DNA of 64,000 bases from DATJFQ01 sp035492775 (GTDB taxonomy: Bacteria; Acidobacteriota; Vicinamibacteria; Vicinamibacterales; 2-12-FULL-66-21): positions 26,296 through 90,295 of the forward strand of contig DATJIW010000047.1 in the NCBI GenBank assembly GCA_035492775.1, in the 5' to 3' direction. Shown here one piece after another: positions 25,675-33,827 of this stretch. Position numbers and translations under genes: made by a program. The first letter of the stretch is position 1. Every line of letters begins with the position of its first letter. The notes beneath the pieces are model-generated. The model did not search any database. It saw nothing but the letters and a program-made list of their open reading frames with translations, and had not been told where the DNA came from.

Positions 25675-25703
25675 AGTGTAGGGACGGTGTACGCAAAAGT
25701 CAA
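25675..25703 (-). promoter_or_regulatory. Cold-shock gene promoter TTGACT-17-TACACT
   Basis: On the minus strand -35 TTGACT (25698-25703), 17-bp spacer, -10 TACACT (25675-25680). This is the best consensus promoter in the window. Transcription should start near 25668, leaving an untranslated leader of about 145 nt. Confidence 0.7.
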
Positions 25704-25731
25704 GGAATTACGGGCTTTTCGGGACCCGCGC

Positions 25732-25737
25732 TACACT
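25732..25737 (+). promoter_or_regulatory. -10 element for leaderless mocA
   Basis: TACACT 6 nt before the mocA ATG, with a weak TTACGG -35 at 18 bp. Confidence 0.45.
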
Positions 25738-25743
25738 CACCCC

Positions 25744-26340
25744 ATGTTTCCCGCCATCGTCCTTGCCGCCGGCCGTTCGTCGCGGTTCGGCGGACCCAAG
25801 GCCCTGGCGTCCGCCGGGGGAACCACCTTTATCGCACAGATTCTGCAGGTCTTACGTCACGCCGGCGTCGACCAGACGCTGGTCGTCGTCCGGCCGGGAG
25901 ATGAGGCAATCCTGAAGGAGGTCCAAAGCGCAGGCCTGTCGGCACGATCCGTCGTCAATCCGGATCCGGACCGCGGACAGCTTTCGTCGCTGCTGGCGGG
26001 GGTGAACGCCGTCGACGCTGCGGGGGTCGACGGAGTGCTGGTGATGCTCGTCGATATGCCGCTCGTGACCAGTGCGACGATTCGTCGATTGATCCAGGTC
26101 GCGCGTTCTTCGCCGGCACTCATTCTTCGTGCGGCGTGCGGAGGGCGCCACGGTCACCCGGTCGTCTTCAAGCGCGGGGCCTTCGATTCACTCCGTCACG
26201 CCGATCCGTCCGTGGGCGCCAGGAGTGTCGTCCACGCGCTGCCGACCGAAGACGTGGAGGTCGACGACCGCGGCGTCGTCGAGGACGTGGACACGCCCGC
26301 GGACTATCAGCGTCTGTTCGAAAGAGACGGGCGCCCGTAG
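25744..26340 (+). CDS. mocA: MobA/MocA-like nucleotidyltransferase
   Basis: 198 residues, NTP-transferase-3 fold. The nucleotide-binding motif is LAAGRSSRFGGPKAL at the N terminus, and MLVDMPLVT holds the metal aspartate. Closest family is the cytidylyl/guanylyltransferase that matures molybdopterin (MocA), also found with xanthine-dehydrogenase accessory genes. Together with moaED at 9.2-9.9 kb this suggests molybdenum-enzyme maturation, though exact nucleotide choice is unproven. Overlaps the convergent DUF1990 gene by 34 bases. Confidence 0.82.
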   Translation: MFPAIVLAAGRSSRFGGPKALASAGGTTFIAQILQVLRHAGVDQTLVVVRPGDEAILKEVQSAGLSARSVVNPDPDRGQLSSLLAGVNAVDAAGVDGVLVMLVDMPLVTSATIRRLIQVARSSPALILRAACGGRHGHPVVFKRGAFDSLRHADPSVGARSVVHALPTEDVEVDDRGVVEDVDTPADYQRLFERDGRP

Positions 26341-26900
26341 CCCGTCACACGCCTCATCGCCGCAACCGAATCTCTTCGAAATCGCGCCTGCAGGTGACGT
26401 ACGAACGGATATCCGATCCACGCCAGCGCGGCCTGCGGCCACGATACGGCGCGGATGCGATAGATCACCTCATCGCTCTTCGCGTCGCCGAAAACCTCGA
26501 ACAGCTCCTCGCCGTTCTCGGCGTGATTCGTAAGCGTGCCGTACGCGAAGCCGACACGCGTCGCATCGTCGAGGCGATAGACAACTCGCGCTCCGTTCAA
26601 CGACCAGAAGCCGAGGTGCTGCACGCAGACGGCGACAACGGTGCCGACGTCGATGGGTGCATGACGCGGAAAGAGCTGTACCCACGGCAAGTCGAAGTGT
26701 TTCCAGGCCATCAGCGCGTCGCGCGCGCGCTCGAAATCGGCCGCGCCTCTGCCGATTGGCGCGCGAAGCACGTCGAGTCTTCCATGGGACACCGCGCTGC
26801 GTGTCAGTCCGGCCGGAGAGTACGAAAGCGGCTGTGTCAGCGCGTGTTCGAGAAAGCGCGCGATTTCGTAGTCGGACGGTCGGCGGGCGAAGAACATCAC
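26307..26900 (-). CDS. DUF1990 family protein
   Basis: 197 residues. Matches the DUF1990 group by FEVFGDAKSDEVIYRIRAVSWPQAALAW and the WVQLFP and TLTNHAENGEELFEV blocks; the fold is predicted to be START-like, but function is unknown. The start is ATG-ATG at 26900/26897. Monocistronic, convergent with mocA and divergent from tRNA-Ala. Confidence 0.8.
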   Translation of the reverse strand: MMFFARRPSDYEIARFLEHALTQPLSYSPAGLTRSAVSHGRLDVLRAPIGRGAADFERARDALMAWKHFDLPWVQLFPRHAPIDVGTVVAVCVQHLGFWSLNGARVVYRLDDATRVGFAYGTLTNHAENGEELFEVFGDAKSDEVIYRIRAVSWPQAALAWIGYPFVRHLQARFRRDSVAAMRRVTGYGRPSLSNRR

Positions 26901-26965
26901 GGTCTCGCGGCGGATCGCGGGCGCGGCCCCACAATGGTAAAATGAAAGGTCTGCACCGTGAATGT

Positions 26966-27041
26966 GGGCCTGTGGCGCAGTTGGGAGCGCGCCTGAATGG
27001 CATTCAGGAGGTCACCGGTTCGAACCCGGTCAGGTCCACCA
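26966..27041 (+). tRNA. tRNA-Ala (anticodon GGC)
   Basis: 76-nt cloverleaf with acceptor GGGCCTG/CAGGTCC (one G-U), anticodon stem CCTGA/TCAGG with loop ATGGCAT (anticodon GGC) and T loop TTCGAAC. CCA is encoded. A TAAAAT about 22 nt upstream may be its -10. Confidence 0.95.
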
Positions 27042-27224
27042 AACCTTCTTTTTCCAGCCGTCGCTTCCGGCAAGTAGTTGAATCCTGGCGCGGTTACGCG
27101 GGGTCCAACAAAGCCGCCCGCGTCGAACGACAGTCCTTCCGGAAAGAACAGCTGTTAGAACCGCTGCCGCTGGTCGAGTGAGGAACCGCACCCACAGCTC
27201 CGCAGCGACCGGAGGCCGACCCGG

Positions 27225-27619
27225 TCACAGCTCCGCTGTCTCGATGATCGTCACAGTCGGACCGCGTGAGATCTTCGCGATAAACCCCCTCGAATGCTGC
27301 CTGCAAAGGCGCGACATCCTGTCGAGAGCTGAAAGGATCAGCCCTGCCGCTTCCTCTCCGGTGAGAGACGATGAGGTGATGCTAAAAAACCGAAGCCTGG
27401 CAGCGAGCACGGCTTGTTTCTCGAGCTGGTTGTACCGGATTCGGTCGTCGCGCGTGAGGACGACCCAGTTGTTCGCGCCGGCCGCCTTTAACCAATCAAC
27501 ATCCGGCGTCCCTTGGGAGAAAAGCTCGTCATGAACACGGATTTCGACACCAGCGGCGGGAGCGCCTCGGGCACTTTCTTTCGGCCCAGCGATCTATCGA
27601 TGAAGAATACGAGGGACTC
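27225..27619 (-). pseudogene. PIN-like toxin-type gene (DUF5615-like), frameshifted
   Basis: The minus strand carries both halves of a PIN-like domain in different frames. The 5' half reads VFFIDRSLGRKKVPEAL; the 3' half reads AGVEIRVHDELFSQG, then WVVLTRDDRIRYNQLE, and continues to a stop at 27225. They meet at about 27555-27560, where five bases stand in place of six: a one-base deletion or a sequencing error. No good start codon precedes the first half. It abuts the DUF433 gene, the usual antitoxin-side partner. Either a decayed toxin or an assembly error in an intact one. Confidence 0.7.
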
Positions 27620-28373
27620 AGGCGGCTCTCGCCGGCTGGAGCTCGCAGCGGACCGCTTCTTCGATATTGAGCGGGTCCTCGCCATAGTCTTCGGCGAGAT
27701 CAGCGATCGACTCGCCCGCCTTGTATCGGTCCGCGATGACCGCGGTCGGCACTGACGACACCTTTAGAATGGGTCGGCCGAACTCAACACGCGGATCCAT
27801 GGTGACAACCCGTGGCTGCGAGGCTTCTTCAGCCGGGCTCCGTCGACTGCGGGTGAACGGATACAGTCGCGCGACGAATCCGTCCTTGTCCCACTCGACT
27901 CGCTGGAGGTGCAGTCCGATCAGATCGCGCATCGCGAGTTGGCCGTGCCTGGATGCATTGATCACATCCTTCAGGCCCGCTGCCTCAACGAACAGGTGCT
28001 TGCCGTCCGTGAGCATCTCGTGGCGGACGAGAGGATGAGGACTCTGAAAGTGCTCTCGGAGATACTTCACCGCTTGACGAATCTGCGGCAACTCGACTTG
28101 GTACTGGCGTCGAAGCGCGTCCAGGACGTGCGCTTCGGTCAGATTGCTGAACGACAACCGGGAATTCCTCGCGTCAGCAAGTTCGATCACCGGTTCGGAT
28201 CGCCGACGAGCGCCTGATCGCAATGGGTACCATCGTCCCGAGACCCAGGAACGCAGCGTGTTCTCTGGAATCTGTAGGTAACGGGACGCCTCGAACACTG
28301 AATACAAGGGTACTTCCAGGACCTGAGGTCCAGAGTACAACTGTTCTAGGTTCCGCCGTCTGGTCACTCCCAC
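27618..28373 (-). CDS. DUF433-domain protein, probable antitoxin of a PIN-like pair
   Basis: 251 residues. The N-terminal part (20-60) has a helix-turn-helix-like segment (SVFEASRYLQIPENTLRSWVSGRWY) as in MerR or Vap antitoxin N-domains; the C-terminal about 60 residues are a DUF433 domain (PILKVSSVPTAVIADRYKAGESIADLAEDYG). DUF433 genes are commonly paired with DUF5615/PIN-like toxins, and the broken one here follows directly with overlapping coordinates. The start is GTG at 28373, set by a strong leaderless promoter (TTGTCC-17-TACGAT-6 nt). Confidence 0.78.
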   Translation of the reverse strand: MGVTRRRNLEQLYSGPQVLEVPLYSVFEASRYLQIPENTLRSWVSGRWYPLRSGARRRSEPVIELADARNSRLSFSNLTEAHVLDALRRQYQVELPQIRQAVKYLREHFQSPHPLVRHEMLTDGKHLFVEAAGLKDVINASRHGQLAMRDLIGLHLQRVEWDKDGFVARLYPFTRSRRSPAEEASQPRVVTMDPRVEFGRPILKVSSVPTAVIADRYKAGESIADLAEDYGEDPLNIEEAVRCELQPARAA

Positions 28374-28379
28374 GCGCCA

Positions 28380-28408
28380 ATCGTAACCCGTCGTCGGGAA
28401 TGGGACAA
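28380..28408 (-). promoter_or_regulatory. Promoter TTGTCC-17-TACGAT of the DUF433 gene, leaderless
   Basis: On the minus strand -35 TTGTCC (28403-28408), 17-bp spacer, -10 TACGAT (28380-28385), then 6 nt to the GTG. Confidence 0.55.
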
Positions 28409-28577
28409 ATTATCAAGGGATCCAGCGCATTTCTGTGTAACTGAGCCCCTGAAGGATCCGAGCGTACCAAGGCGAGCCGCTGATATCAGAGTTATGGAGA
28501 TCGTCGCGATCCTGTTCTCGATTCTGCGTCCACGCGACGGAAATCACGACCCCCTCGCAGCGAACGGCAGCGCACCT

Positions 28578-28991
28578 TCACAGTCCAGTGACTCGTAACC
28601 GGCGCCGGATCGCCACGTGCCAGATCCACATGATCGCCGCCGTCACCCACCACGCGATTCCGATGACAGGGGCGTCCCGGATCACGAGGAACGTGATCGT
28701 CGTCCCGTGGAAGGCGAAGGCGAGCGGCAGCACGGTGAAAATCGCCGCGACCACCAGCGTGGACGTTCGGCTCTTCAAGAGTTGCCGGGTTGCGTCGAGC
28801 GCCTGCTTCTCCGCAGTCGGTGGCTGCGTTGCGGGTAGTCCCAGGCTCGTCCCGCGTGCCGCCGTGACGTCGGCTGCAAGCTCGGGATCGGTTTTCAAAT
28901 AGGATTCGACCAGCGCCTGAGAGTCGGCGCTCGCCTCTCCCGCCAGGTACACGGGTATCAGATCCTTCACGACGTCTCGTGAGATATTCAT
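28578..28991 (-). CDS. Putative anti-sigma factor, two-helix membrane protein
   Basis: 137 residues. The N-terminal 70 residues resemble the helical anti-sigma domain of zf-HC2-type proteins (RDVVKDLIPVYLAGEASADSQALVESYLKTDPE) but the HxxxCxxC zinc motif is absent. Two transmembrane helices follow (about 77-97 and 105-127). The start overlaps the stop of the ECF sigma gene by ATGA, the standard arrangement for a sigma/anti-sigma pair. The assignment rests on that context and the N-terminal pattern. Confidence 0.75.
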   Translation of the reverse strand: MNISRDVVKDLIPVYLAGEASADSQALVESYLKTDPELAADVTAARGTSLGLPATQPPTAEKQALDATRQLLKSRTSTLVVAAIFTVLPLAFAFHGTTITFLVIRDAPVIGIAWWVTAAIMWIWHVAIRRRLRVTGL

Positions 28992-29497
28992 GACTTCACC
29001 TCCGGTTCAGCGATAGCAAGGCCCCGGGTCCTCCGGACCTCGGCCAACCTCAGCCTCGCGCGATGCACCTTGACGCGCGCCGCGACGGGAGAAATCGCCA
29101 GCGCCGCGGCCACCTCGTCGTACGACATCCCCTCCTCCGCCCGGAGCAGGACGGCCGCCCGATCGATCTCCGGCAGCGTCTGAAGTGCGGCCAACACCGC
29201 TTGCAGCTCGCGGTGCGCGTGCGCGCGCCGTTCAGGGTCCGGACGGGTGTCGTGTACCCGCTCGTCGAGAGTGGTCATCCGTCGGGCGTGGCGCCGATCT
29301 GCCAGGAACAGGTTTCGGGCAATCGTGAGCAGATAGCCCTTGACCGTTGTCAGGTCGACGCGATCGCGTGCGTGCCACAGGCGGATGAATGTCTCCGAGA
29401 GGATGTCGTCCGCCATGGCGGGATCGCCTGAGAGAAACAATACGAACCGATGCACGTCGCCGGCATGCGTCGCGTACAGTTCCGAGAAATCGATCAC
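28988..29497 (-). CDS. ECF-family RNA polymerase sigma factor
   Basis: 169 residues. Region 2 (about 20-75) includes ADDILSETFIRLWHARDRV and IARNLFLADRRHARR; region 4 (about 105-155) includes LQTLPEIDRAAVLLRAEEGMSYDEVAAALAISPVAARVKVHRAR. Directs polymerase to a small stress or envelope regulon when released by the anti-sigma factor encoded next. The start is GTG at 29497. The target promoter is not identified here. Confidence 0.92.
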   Translation of the reverse strand: MIDFSELYATHAGDVHRFVLFLSGDPAMADDILSETFIRLWHARDRVDLTTVKGYLLTIARNLFLADRRHARRMTTLDERVHDTRPDPERRAHAHRELQAVLAALQTLPEIDRAAVLLRAEEGMSYDEVAAALAISPVAARVKVHRARLRLAEVRRTRGLAIAEPEVKS

Positions 29498-29601
29498 GTC
29501 CCACTCCGTAGCCAGGCATTCCGCGCGTTCGGAGGATGTACGCAGTCGCCCGGTGATTTGTTACACGGCTTCCGACCGGGGCGACGGTCCATTCCCGTCA
29601 C

Positions 29602-29754
29602 ATGGGTGACGGTTTATTCCGACACCTGCGTGGCTCCGTGTCGCGCGATGCGTGGGGAGGACGTGGCTTCATGGTCCGCGATCCTGACGGCAACGGGTTG
29701 TGCTTCGTCGGGCCGGCCTGGGAGGATCGCTCCCGGATGTGCGCGCGGTCGTAG
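29602..29754 (+). pseudogene. VOC-family (glyoxalase/bleomycin-resistance) C-terminal remnant
   Basis: The region 29498-29869 has no intact gene. A 50-codon plus-strand ORF encodes the end of a VOC domain: WGGRGFMVRDPDGNGLCFVG, the last strands of the fold, but the N-terminal two thirds are missing. Likely a deletion remnant; not expected to function. Confidence 0.6.
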
Positions 29755-29844
29755 ACTCGACGAAGCAGCTTCGTTGATCGCCCGCTCGGCGGCAAAGAAG
29801 GTCCCCGATCCGGCTCCGAATGGCGCTGCTCTGGTCCAGAAGTC

Positions 29845-29867
29845 CTCCGGGGGCTTTGCCCCCGGAG
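29845..29867 (-). terminator. Perfect 10-bp GC hairpin after the Cdd1-like gene
   Basis: CTCCGGGGGC-TTT-GCCCCCGGAG, two bases after the minus-strand stop at 29870. Very stable but without a T-run; terminator or 3' stem. Confidence 0.55.
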
Positions 29868-29869
29868 CC

Positions 29870-30250
29870 CTACTTGCTCTTTCGCGCGTCGTTTCGCCGG
29901 CCCGACGAACTTCGATTGGAAGGTTGTCCTCTCTTGCGAAGCTCAGTGTAGTGCCACCAGAGGCACTTCTCGATCGGCAGGTTCGGATCGAGCGCCTGCG
30001 CAACGGCGGCCCTGAACGTATCCAGGACGCAGGGATCCTGTCTCTTCCCGGTCGTGCGCTCGAGTTGCCGATAGAGACGGTCCGGGCTGCGCCGTGAGAG
30101 CTGCGCAACCGAATGGACGCCGAGACGGTTCAGATCCCGTTCCATCGCAGGACCTACGGACCACAAGTCGCGAAGCCTGCGAGCGTGCGCTCGCGAATCT
30201 CGCGCTGTCCGTTGACGCCTACTGCTTCTTGAATTGAGCGAAACCGACAA
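29870..30250 (-). CDS. Helix-hairpin-helix Cdd1-like protein
   Basis: 126 residues as drawn. Residues 27-110 match the pathogenicity-locus Cdd1/HhH group: LRDLWSVGPAMERDLNRLGV is the HhH, then LYRQLERTTGKRQDPCVLDTFR and CLWWHYTELRK. The family probably binds nucleic acid, function unknown. The first 25 residues are arginine-rich and overlap the end of the upstream VOC gene by 32 bases; an internal TTG before WSVGP would avoid the overlap. The start is therefore uncertain. Confidence 0.7.
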   Translation of the reverse strand: MSVSLNSRSSRRQRTARDSRAHARRLRDLWSVGPAMERDLNRLGVHSVAQLSRRSPDRLYRQLERTTGKRQDPCVLDTFRAAVAQALDPNLPIEKCLWWHYTELRKRGQPSNRSSSGRRNDARKSK

Positions 30251-30629
30251 CGCTGCCTCCCGGCTCTTTCACATAGAGCTCAGTACTTCCATAGAACGTG
30301 TCGTGACGAGGTTTGACGACGGGGACGCCCGACAGAGCCTTCTCGACTGCGTCGAGGTCGTTCACCGTGATGAAGAGCACGATCGAGTGTCCGCCGATTT
30401 CGTCCGCCGCGTCGGGCCGCTCCGCCAGCACGCTGGCGCGCGTCTGGTACATCACTTCGATGTCACCGGCTTTCGCGCTGGCGAAGACCAGCCTCCCGTC
30501 ATCGCCAGGGACCTGATTTTCGGTGGTGAACCCGAGCCTCTCGGTCCAGAAGCGAACGCACGGTTCGACGTGGTCGACAACGAGAACGGGGGTCAGGTGC
30601 TGCAGGCCGAAGGAGTTTACTGGTGTCAT
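30219..30629 (-). CDS. VOC-family (glyoxalase-like) protein
   Basis: 136 residues, one vicinal-oxygen-chelate domain with the paired beta-alpha-beta modules: LTPVLVVDHVEPCVRFWTERLGF and a C-terminal STELYVKEPGGSVVGFAQF. The metal pattern (H near residue 11, E in LYVKEP) fits, but the substrate is unknown. A TACGCT hexamer is 7 nt before the ATG. It lies beside a WYL regulator, a pairing often seen for such genes. Confidence 0.87.
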   Translation of the reverse strand: MTPVNSFGLQHLTPVLVVDHVEPCVRFWTERLGFTTENQVPGDDGRLVFASAKAGDIEVMYQTRASVLAERPDAADEIGGHSIVLFITVNDLDAVEKALSGVPVVKPRHDTFYGSTELYVKEPGGSVVGFAQFKKQ

Positions 30630-30684
30630 GCCGCCCAGCGTAGCAACGGCGTGTGTCAGTTTCTGTCAGCAGTCGAGCGCCTGT

Positions 30685-31380
30685 CTACACGGGAGCGTCG
30701 GCGACGCGCTCGGCTTGTCTCCACTCGGACAGCAGCAACAGGCGCGAGCGCGGCAGGCGCTCGTCGGACACTTCGGCCAGCGTGATCCGATCGGTGCGGA
30801 AATGGCGGAAGCTCTTCCGAAGCTCGCACCAGGCCACGACGACACGGACGCGTTCGAAGAAGGCGACGGCGATCGGCCAGATGACCCGCACCGTCTCCGT
30901 GCCATCGTCGCTGAGATAGGCGATGCGCAGCTTGCGCTCATCGCGGATTGCTTCCCGTACGATACCCGGATCGATCTGATCGACAGCCGCGGGGATTCGC
31001 GGCACAGCGAACAGCGCGGCGTCCTCGACGCGATGGCGCAGGTGGTCCGGAAGAACCGCGACAATCTTCGCGACCGCGTCGGCGGCCGCCCGCGCCAGGT
31101 GCGCGTCCGGCAGTTGAGCGACCCAACGCGAGCCGAGGATGAGCGCCTCGATCTCTTCGTCGGTGAACATGAGCGGCGGAAGCACGAATCCGGGGCGCAT
31201 CACGAATCCCACCCCCGCTTCGCCCGCGATTGGCGCGCCCTGCGCGATGAGCGTTTCGACGTCGCGATAGATCGTGCGCACGGAGACCGAGAATTCCGCA
31301 GCCAGCTGTTGGGCCGTGGCGGGATGACGATGCCGGCGCAGCGCCTGAATCAGCGCGAGAAGACGTTCGCTCCGGGTCAC
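30685..31380 (-). CDS. YafY-type HTH/WYL-domain transcriptional regulator
   Basis: 231 residues. N-terminal DeoR-like helix-turn-helix (RSERLLALIQALRRHRHPATAQQLAAEF then VRTIYRDVETLIAQGAPI), and a C-terminal WYL sensing domain (RKLRIAYLSDDGTETVRVIWPIAV). GTG start overlapping the stop of the small membrane protein upstream (GTGA). May control itself or the VOC gene downstream. Confidence 0.88.
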   Translation of the reverse strand: MTRSERLLALIQALRRHRHPATAQQLAAEFSVSVRTIYRDVETLIAQGAPIAGEAGVGFVMRPGFVLPPLMFTDEEIEALILGSRWVAQLPDAHLARAAADAVAKIVAVLPDHLRHRVEDAALFAVPRIPAAVDQIDPGIVREAIRDERKLRIAYLSDDGTETVRVIWPIAVAFFERVRVVVAWCELRKSFRHFRTDRITLAEVSDERLPRSRLLLLSEWRQAERVADAPV

Positions 31381-31712
31381 TTACCGCGCCGTTTCGACCA
31401 GCCACGGTAGGCGCTCACACCGCCAGCGAGAAGGCCGAACCATCCGACGAGGCTGTCCATTCCGGTATAAAGAAGGACCAGCACGCCTCCGCCGGCCGTG
31501 ACCGCTGCAAACTGCATCTCGGTCTTTCCGTCGGAGCTTGCGGCTTGTGCAGTTGCCTTCGAGTAGGAACTGACGATCTTGCTCGCCGCCGCCGGCGTGC
31601 AGCCCATCTCGACGAGCTTCTGTTCGACGGCGGACGGTGGATCGCCGCGGTCCAGCATCTCGATCCCGAGTGCGTAGGCGCCGTCGACCGGTCTATCACT
31701 GGTATCAGTCAT
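31377..31712 (-). CDS. Small membrane protein, hypothetical
   Basis: 111 residues. The N-terminal 60 residues are soluble and helical (GIEMLDRGDPPSAVEQKLVEMG); one long or two short hydrophobic segments follow (FAAVTAGGGVLVLLYTGM, GWFGLLAGGVSAY), and the C-terminus is basic. No family recognised. The ATG at 31712 has AGGTCAGG upstream. Coupled to the WYL regulator. Confidence 0.6.
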   Translation of the reverse strand: MTDTSDRPVDGAYALGIEMLDRGDPPSAVEQKLVEMGCTPAAASKIVSSYSKATAQAASSDGKTEMQFAAVTAGGGVLVLLYTGMDSLVGWFGLLAGGVSAYRGWSKRRGK

Positions 31713-31769
31713 CGCACACCTGACCTCTCGTCGAGCGACGCAGGACGATGCCATAGACGAACCGGGGTG

Positions 31770-32159
31770 TCAATCGCGGGGGCGAACGATGCGATTGAAT
31801 CCTTCGCGGACGAGGGCGCCGAGCCGATCATCATCAATTTTCGCCAACTCGACGCCGATCCATCCCTTGCAACCGACGTACGGTGGGCGGAAGTAAACGT
31901 CGGACGCTTCCTCGATGAGCGCCTCCTGGACGCCGGGTCCGGCAGGCAGCCACGCGGCGACGTGGCCGTCGTCGTGGTGGTTGTCCACGAACGTCGCGAA
32001 CACGCGTTTCGGCGTGAAGAATGTCGGGGCGCCGTGTGAGACCTTTTCGGTCGTCCCCGGTATCGACAGGCACAGGCGCCGCAGGCGTCGGAGTTGCGTG
32101 CCATCGTCCAGGCGGGGTGCAGGCTGCCGGGTCGGCGGGTTCCGTTTCCGCATAGTCAT
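31770..32159 (-). CDS. MmcQ/YjbR-family protein
   Basis: 129 residues. MmcQ/YjbR fold (CyaY-like DNA-binding-type domain): LCLSIPGTTEKVSHGAPTFF, FATFVDNHHDDGHVAAWL and PPYVGCKGWIGVELA are typical. Function unknown, possibly nucleic-acid binding. The start is at 32159 (ATGACTATG), with 32153 equally possible. Confidence 0.82.
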   Translation of the reverse strand: MTMRKRNPPTRQPAPRLDDGTQLRRLRRLCLSIPGTTEKVSHGAPTFFTPKRVFATFVDNHHDDGHVAAWLPAGPGVQEALIEEASDVYFRPPYVGCKGWIGVELAKIDDDRLGALVREGFNRIVRPRD

Positions 32160-32270
32160 CGTCCACAGAAGGTGTGAGCTTAACAGCGCGCGGCTCTCAA
32201 GTGAGTCGCCGTCACGGACGAGTTTCGCCTGCTGCTCGAAGACCACGGCAGAGAAAGCGAGGGCACCGCC

Positions 32271-33761
32271 ATGATTCGTGCGCTCGTACGGCGGCCGCTC
32301 TGGAGCGTCGTCTTGCTGCTCGCGGCAGGAGCCTACGCACAGACCTCCGGCCCGACGTTCCCCAATCCCGGCAAGACGTCAATGTCGAAGGACGACCAGC
32401 GCGCCCTGGGGATGCAGGTGGCGGCGCAGGTCTTCAAACAAATGCCCGTCCTGCCCGACAGCAGTCCGGAGACTCAATACGTGCGGCAGATCGGCCAGAA
32501 GCTGGTGGCCACGATTCCACAGGAGTATTCCTGGCCGTTCGAGTTCCACGTCATTCCGCAAAAGGAGATCAACGCCTTTGCCCTGCCAGGAGGGCAGATG
32601 TTCGTCAACGTCGGGACCATCACGGCGGCAACGAACGAAGCGGAGCTCGCCGGCGTCATGGGACACGAGATGGCGCACGTTTACATGCAGCATTCAGCCA
32701 AGCAGGCGGGGAAGGCGCAAACCACGAGCGCGATTGCCGGCATCGCTGCGGCCGTACTCGGCGGAACGGTTGGGAACAAAGCGGGAGGAATGGTCGGACA
32801 GCTCGGGCAGATGGGCATTCAAATGGGGGCCGAGGGCCTGATGCTGAAGTACTCGCGCGGCGACGAATCGCAGGCCGACGCGGTCGGGACCATGATCCTC
32901 TACAAGGCCGGCTACAACCCGCAGTCGATGGCCGATTTCTTCGAGACGATGGGCGCGCAGGCGGGAGCCGCCCCTCCAGAGCTTTTCAGTTCCCATCCCA
33001 ATCCCGGCCATCGACGGGAAGCCATCCAAAAGGAGATCGCCAACTGGCCACCGGGAAACTATGCCGGCGACAGTCCGAATTTCACCGAGGTGCATCAGCA
33101 CGCCATGCAGGCGAAGACCTACACCGCGGAGGAAATCCAGGCGGGCGCGAAGTCGGGACGTTGGGCTGCGCTCAATGAGAGAAGTGGCGCCAGCATGAAT
33201 TCCAGCGGTGCGAGCACGTTTGCCACGAGCGCGTCGGTTCCGCCGGAACGGGTCTCGCTCGAGAGCGTTCTGCCGACGCAGGAAATGATGAACGCCAATC
33301 TCGGGCCGATGCAGATTCGTCATCCGTCGAACTGGCCGGTGAAGCTGCCGGACAAGCAGGGGCAGTTCGTCACGATTGCTCCGCGCAGCGGCGTCACGGG
33401 CAAGGGCGTAGGTTATGGCGTGCTGCTCAATGGCGTTGGGGCACCGCAGGGACGGCGTATGAGTATCGACGACATGACGGCGGGGCTGATCAAGCAGATC
33501 CAGCAGAACAACGAGCTGGAGCCGCTCGGTCCTTCGGAGCCGATCACGGTGGGGGGTATCGAGGGCCGCTCGACCTTGTTGCGTTCTCCCTCGGCACTGC
33601 CGGACGCGAACGGACTGACACAACCCGAACGCGACTGGCTAGTGACCATCCCGCGGCAGGACGGCTCGATGATCTTCATGGTCTTCGTGGCGCCCGAGGC
33701 CGACTTCGCCCGATTGCGGCCGACCTACGAGGCGATGCTGAAGAGCATCCAGTTCCGCTGA
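32271..33761 (+). CDS. Secreted M48-family metallopeptidase
   Basis: 496 residues. Signal peptide 1-23 (ending AYAQ). The M48 zinc motif HEMAH is at residues 132-136 with a downstream ESQAD glutamate near residue 203, then a BepA/LoiP-like peptidase domain to about 260. The remaining 230 residues hold no familiar TPR repeat; the end (MIFMVFVAPEADFARLRPTYEAMLKSIQF) resembles the PsbP/DUF1795-like domain. Likely acts in the periplasm on misfolded envelope proteins. GAGGG precedes the ATG. Confidence 0.88.
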   Translation: MIRALVRRPLWSVVLLLAAGAYAQTSGPTFPNPGKTSMSKDDQRALGMQVAAQVFKQMPVLPDSSPETQYVRQIGQKLVATIPQEYSWPFEFHVIPQKEINAFALPGGQMFVNVGTITAATNEAELAGVMGHEMAHVYMQHSAKQAGKAQTTSAIAGIAAAVLGGTVGNKAGGMVGQLGQMGIQMGAEGLMLKYSRGDESQADAVGTMILYKAGYNPQSMADFFETMGAQAGAAPPELFSSHPNPGHRREAIQKEIANWPPGNYAGDSPNFTEVHQHAMQAKTYTAEEIQAGAKSGRWAALNERSGASMNSSGASTFATSASVPPERVSLESVLPTQEMMNANLGPMQIRHPSNWPVKLPDKQGQFVTIAPRSGVTGKGVGYGVLLNGVGAPQGRRMSIDDMTAGLIKQIQQNNELEPLGPSEPITVGGIEGRSTLLRSPSALPDANGLTQPERDWLVTIPRQDGSMIFMVFVAPEADFARLRPTYEAMLKSIQFR

Positions 33762-33827
33762 TCGCGACCTCGGCATGTCCTGGCAAGCCGCGCGGCGCAG
33801 CGGATACCGTCAATCTGTCTCCTGACG

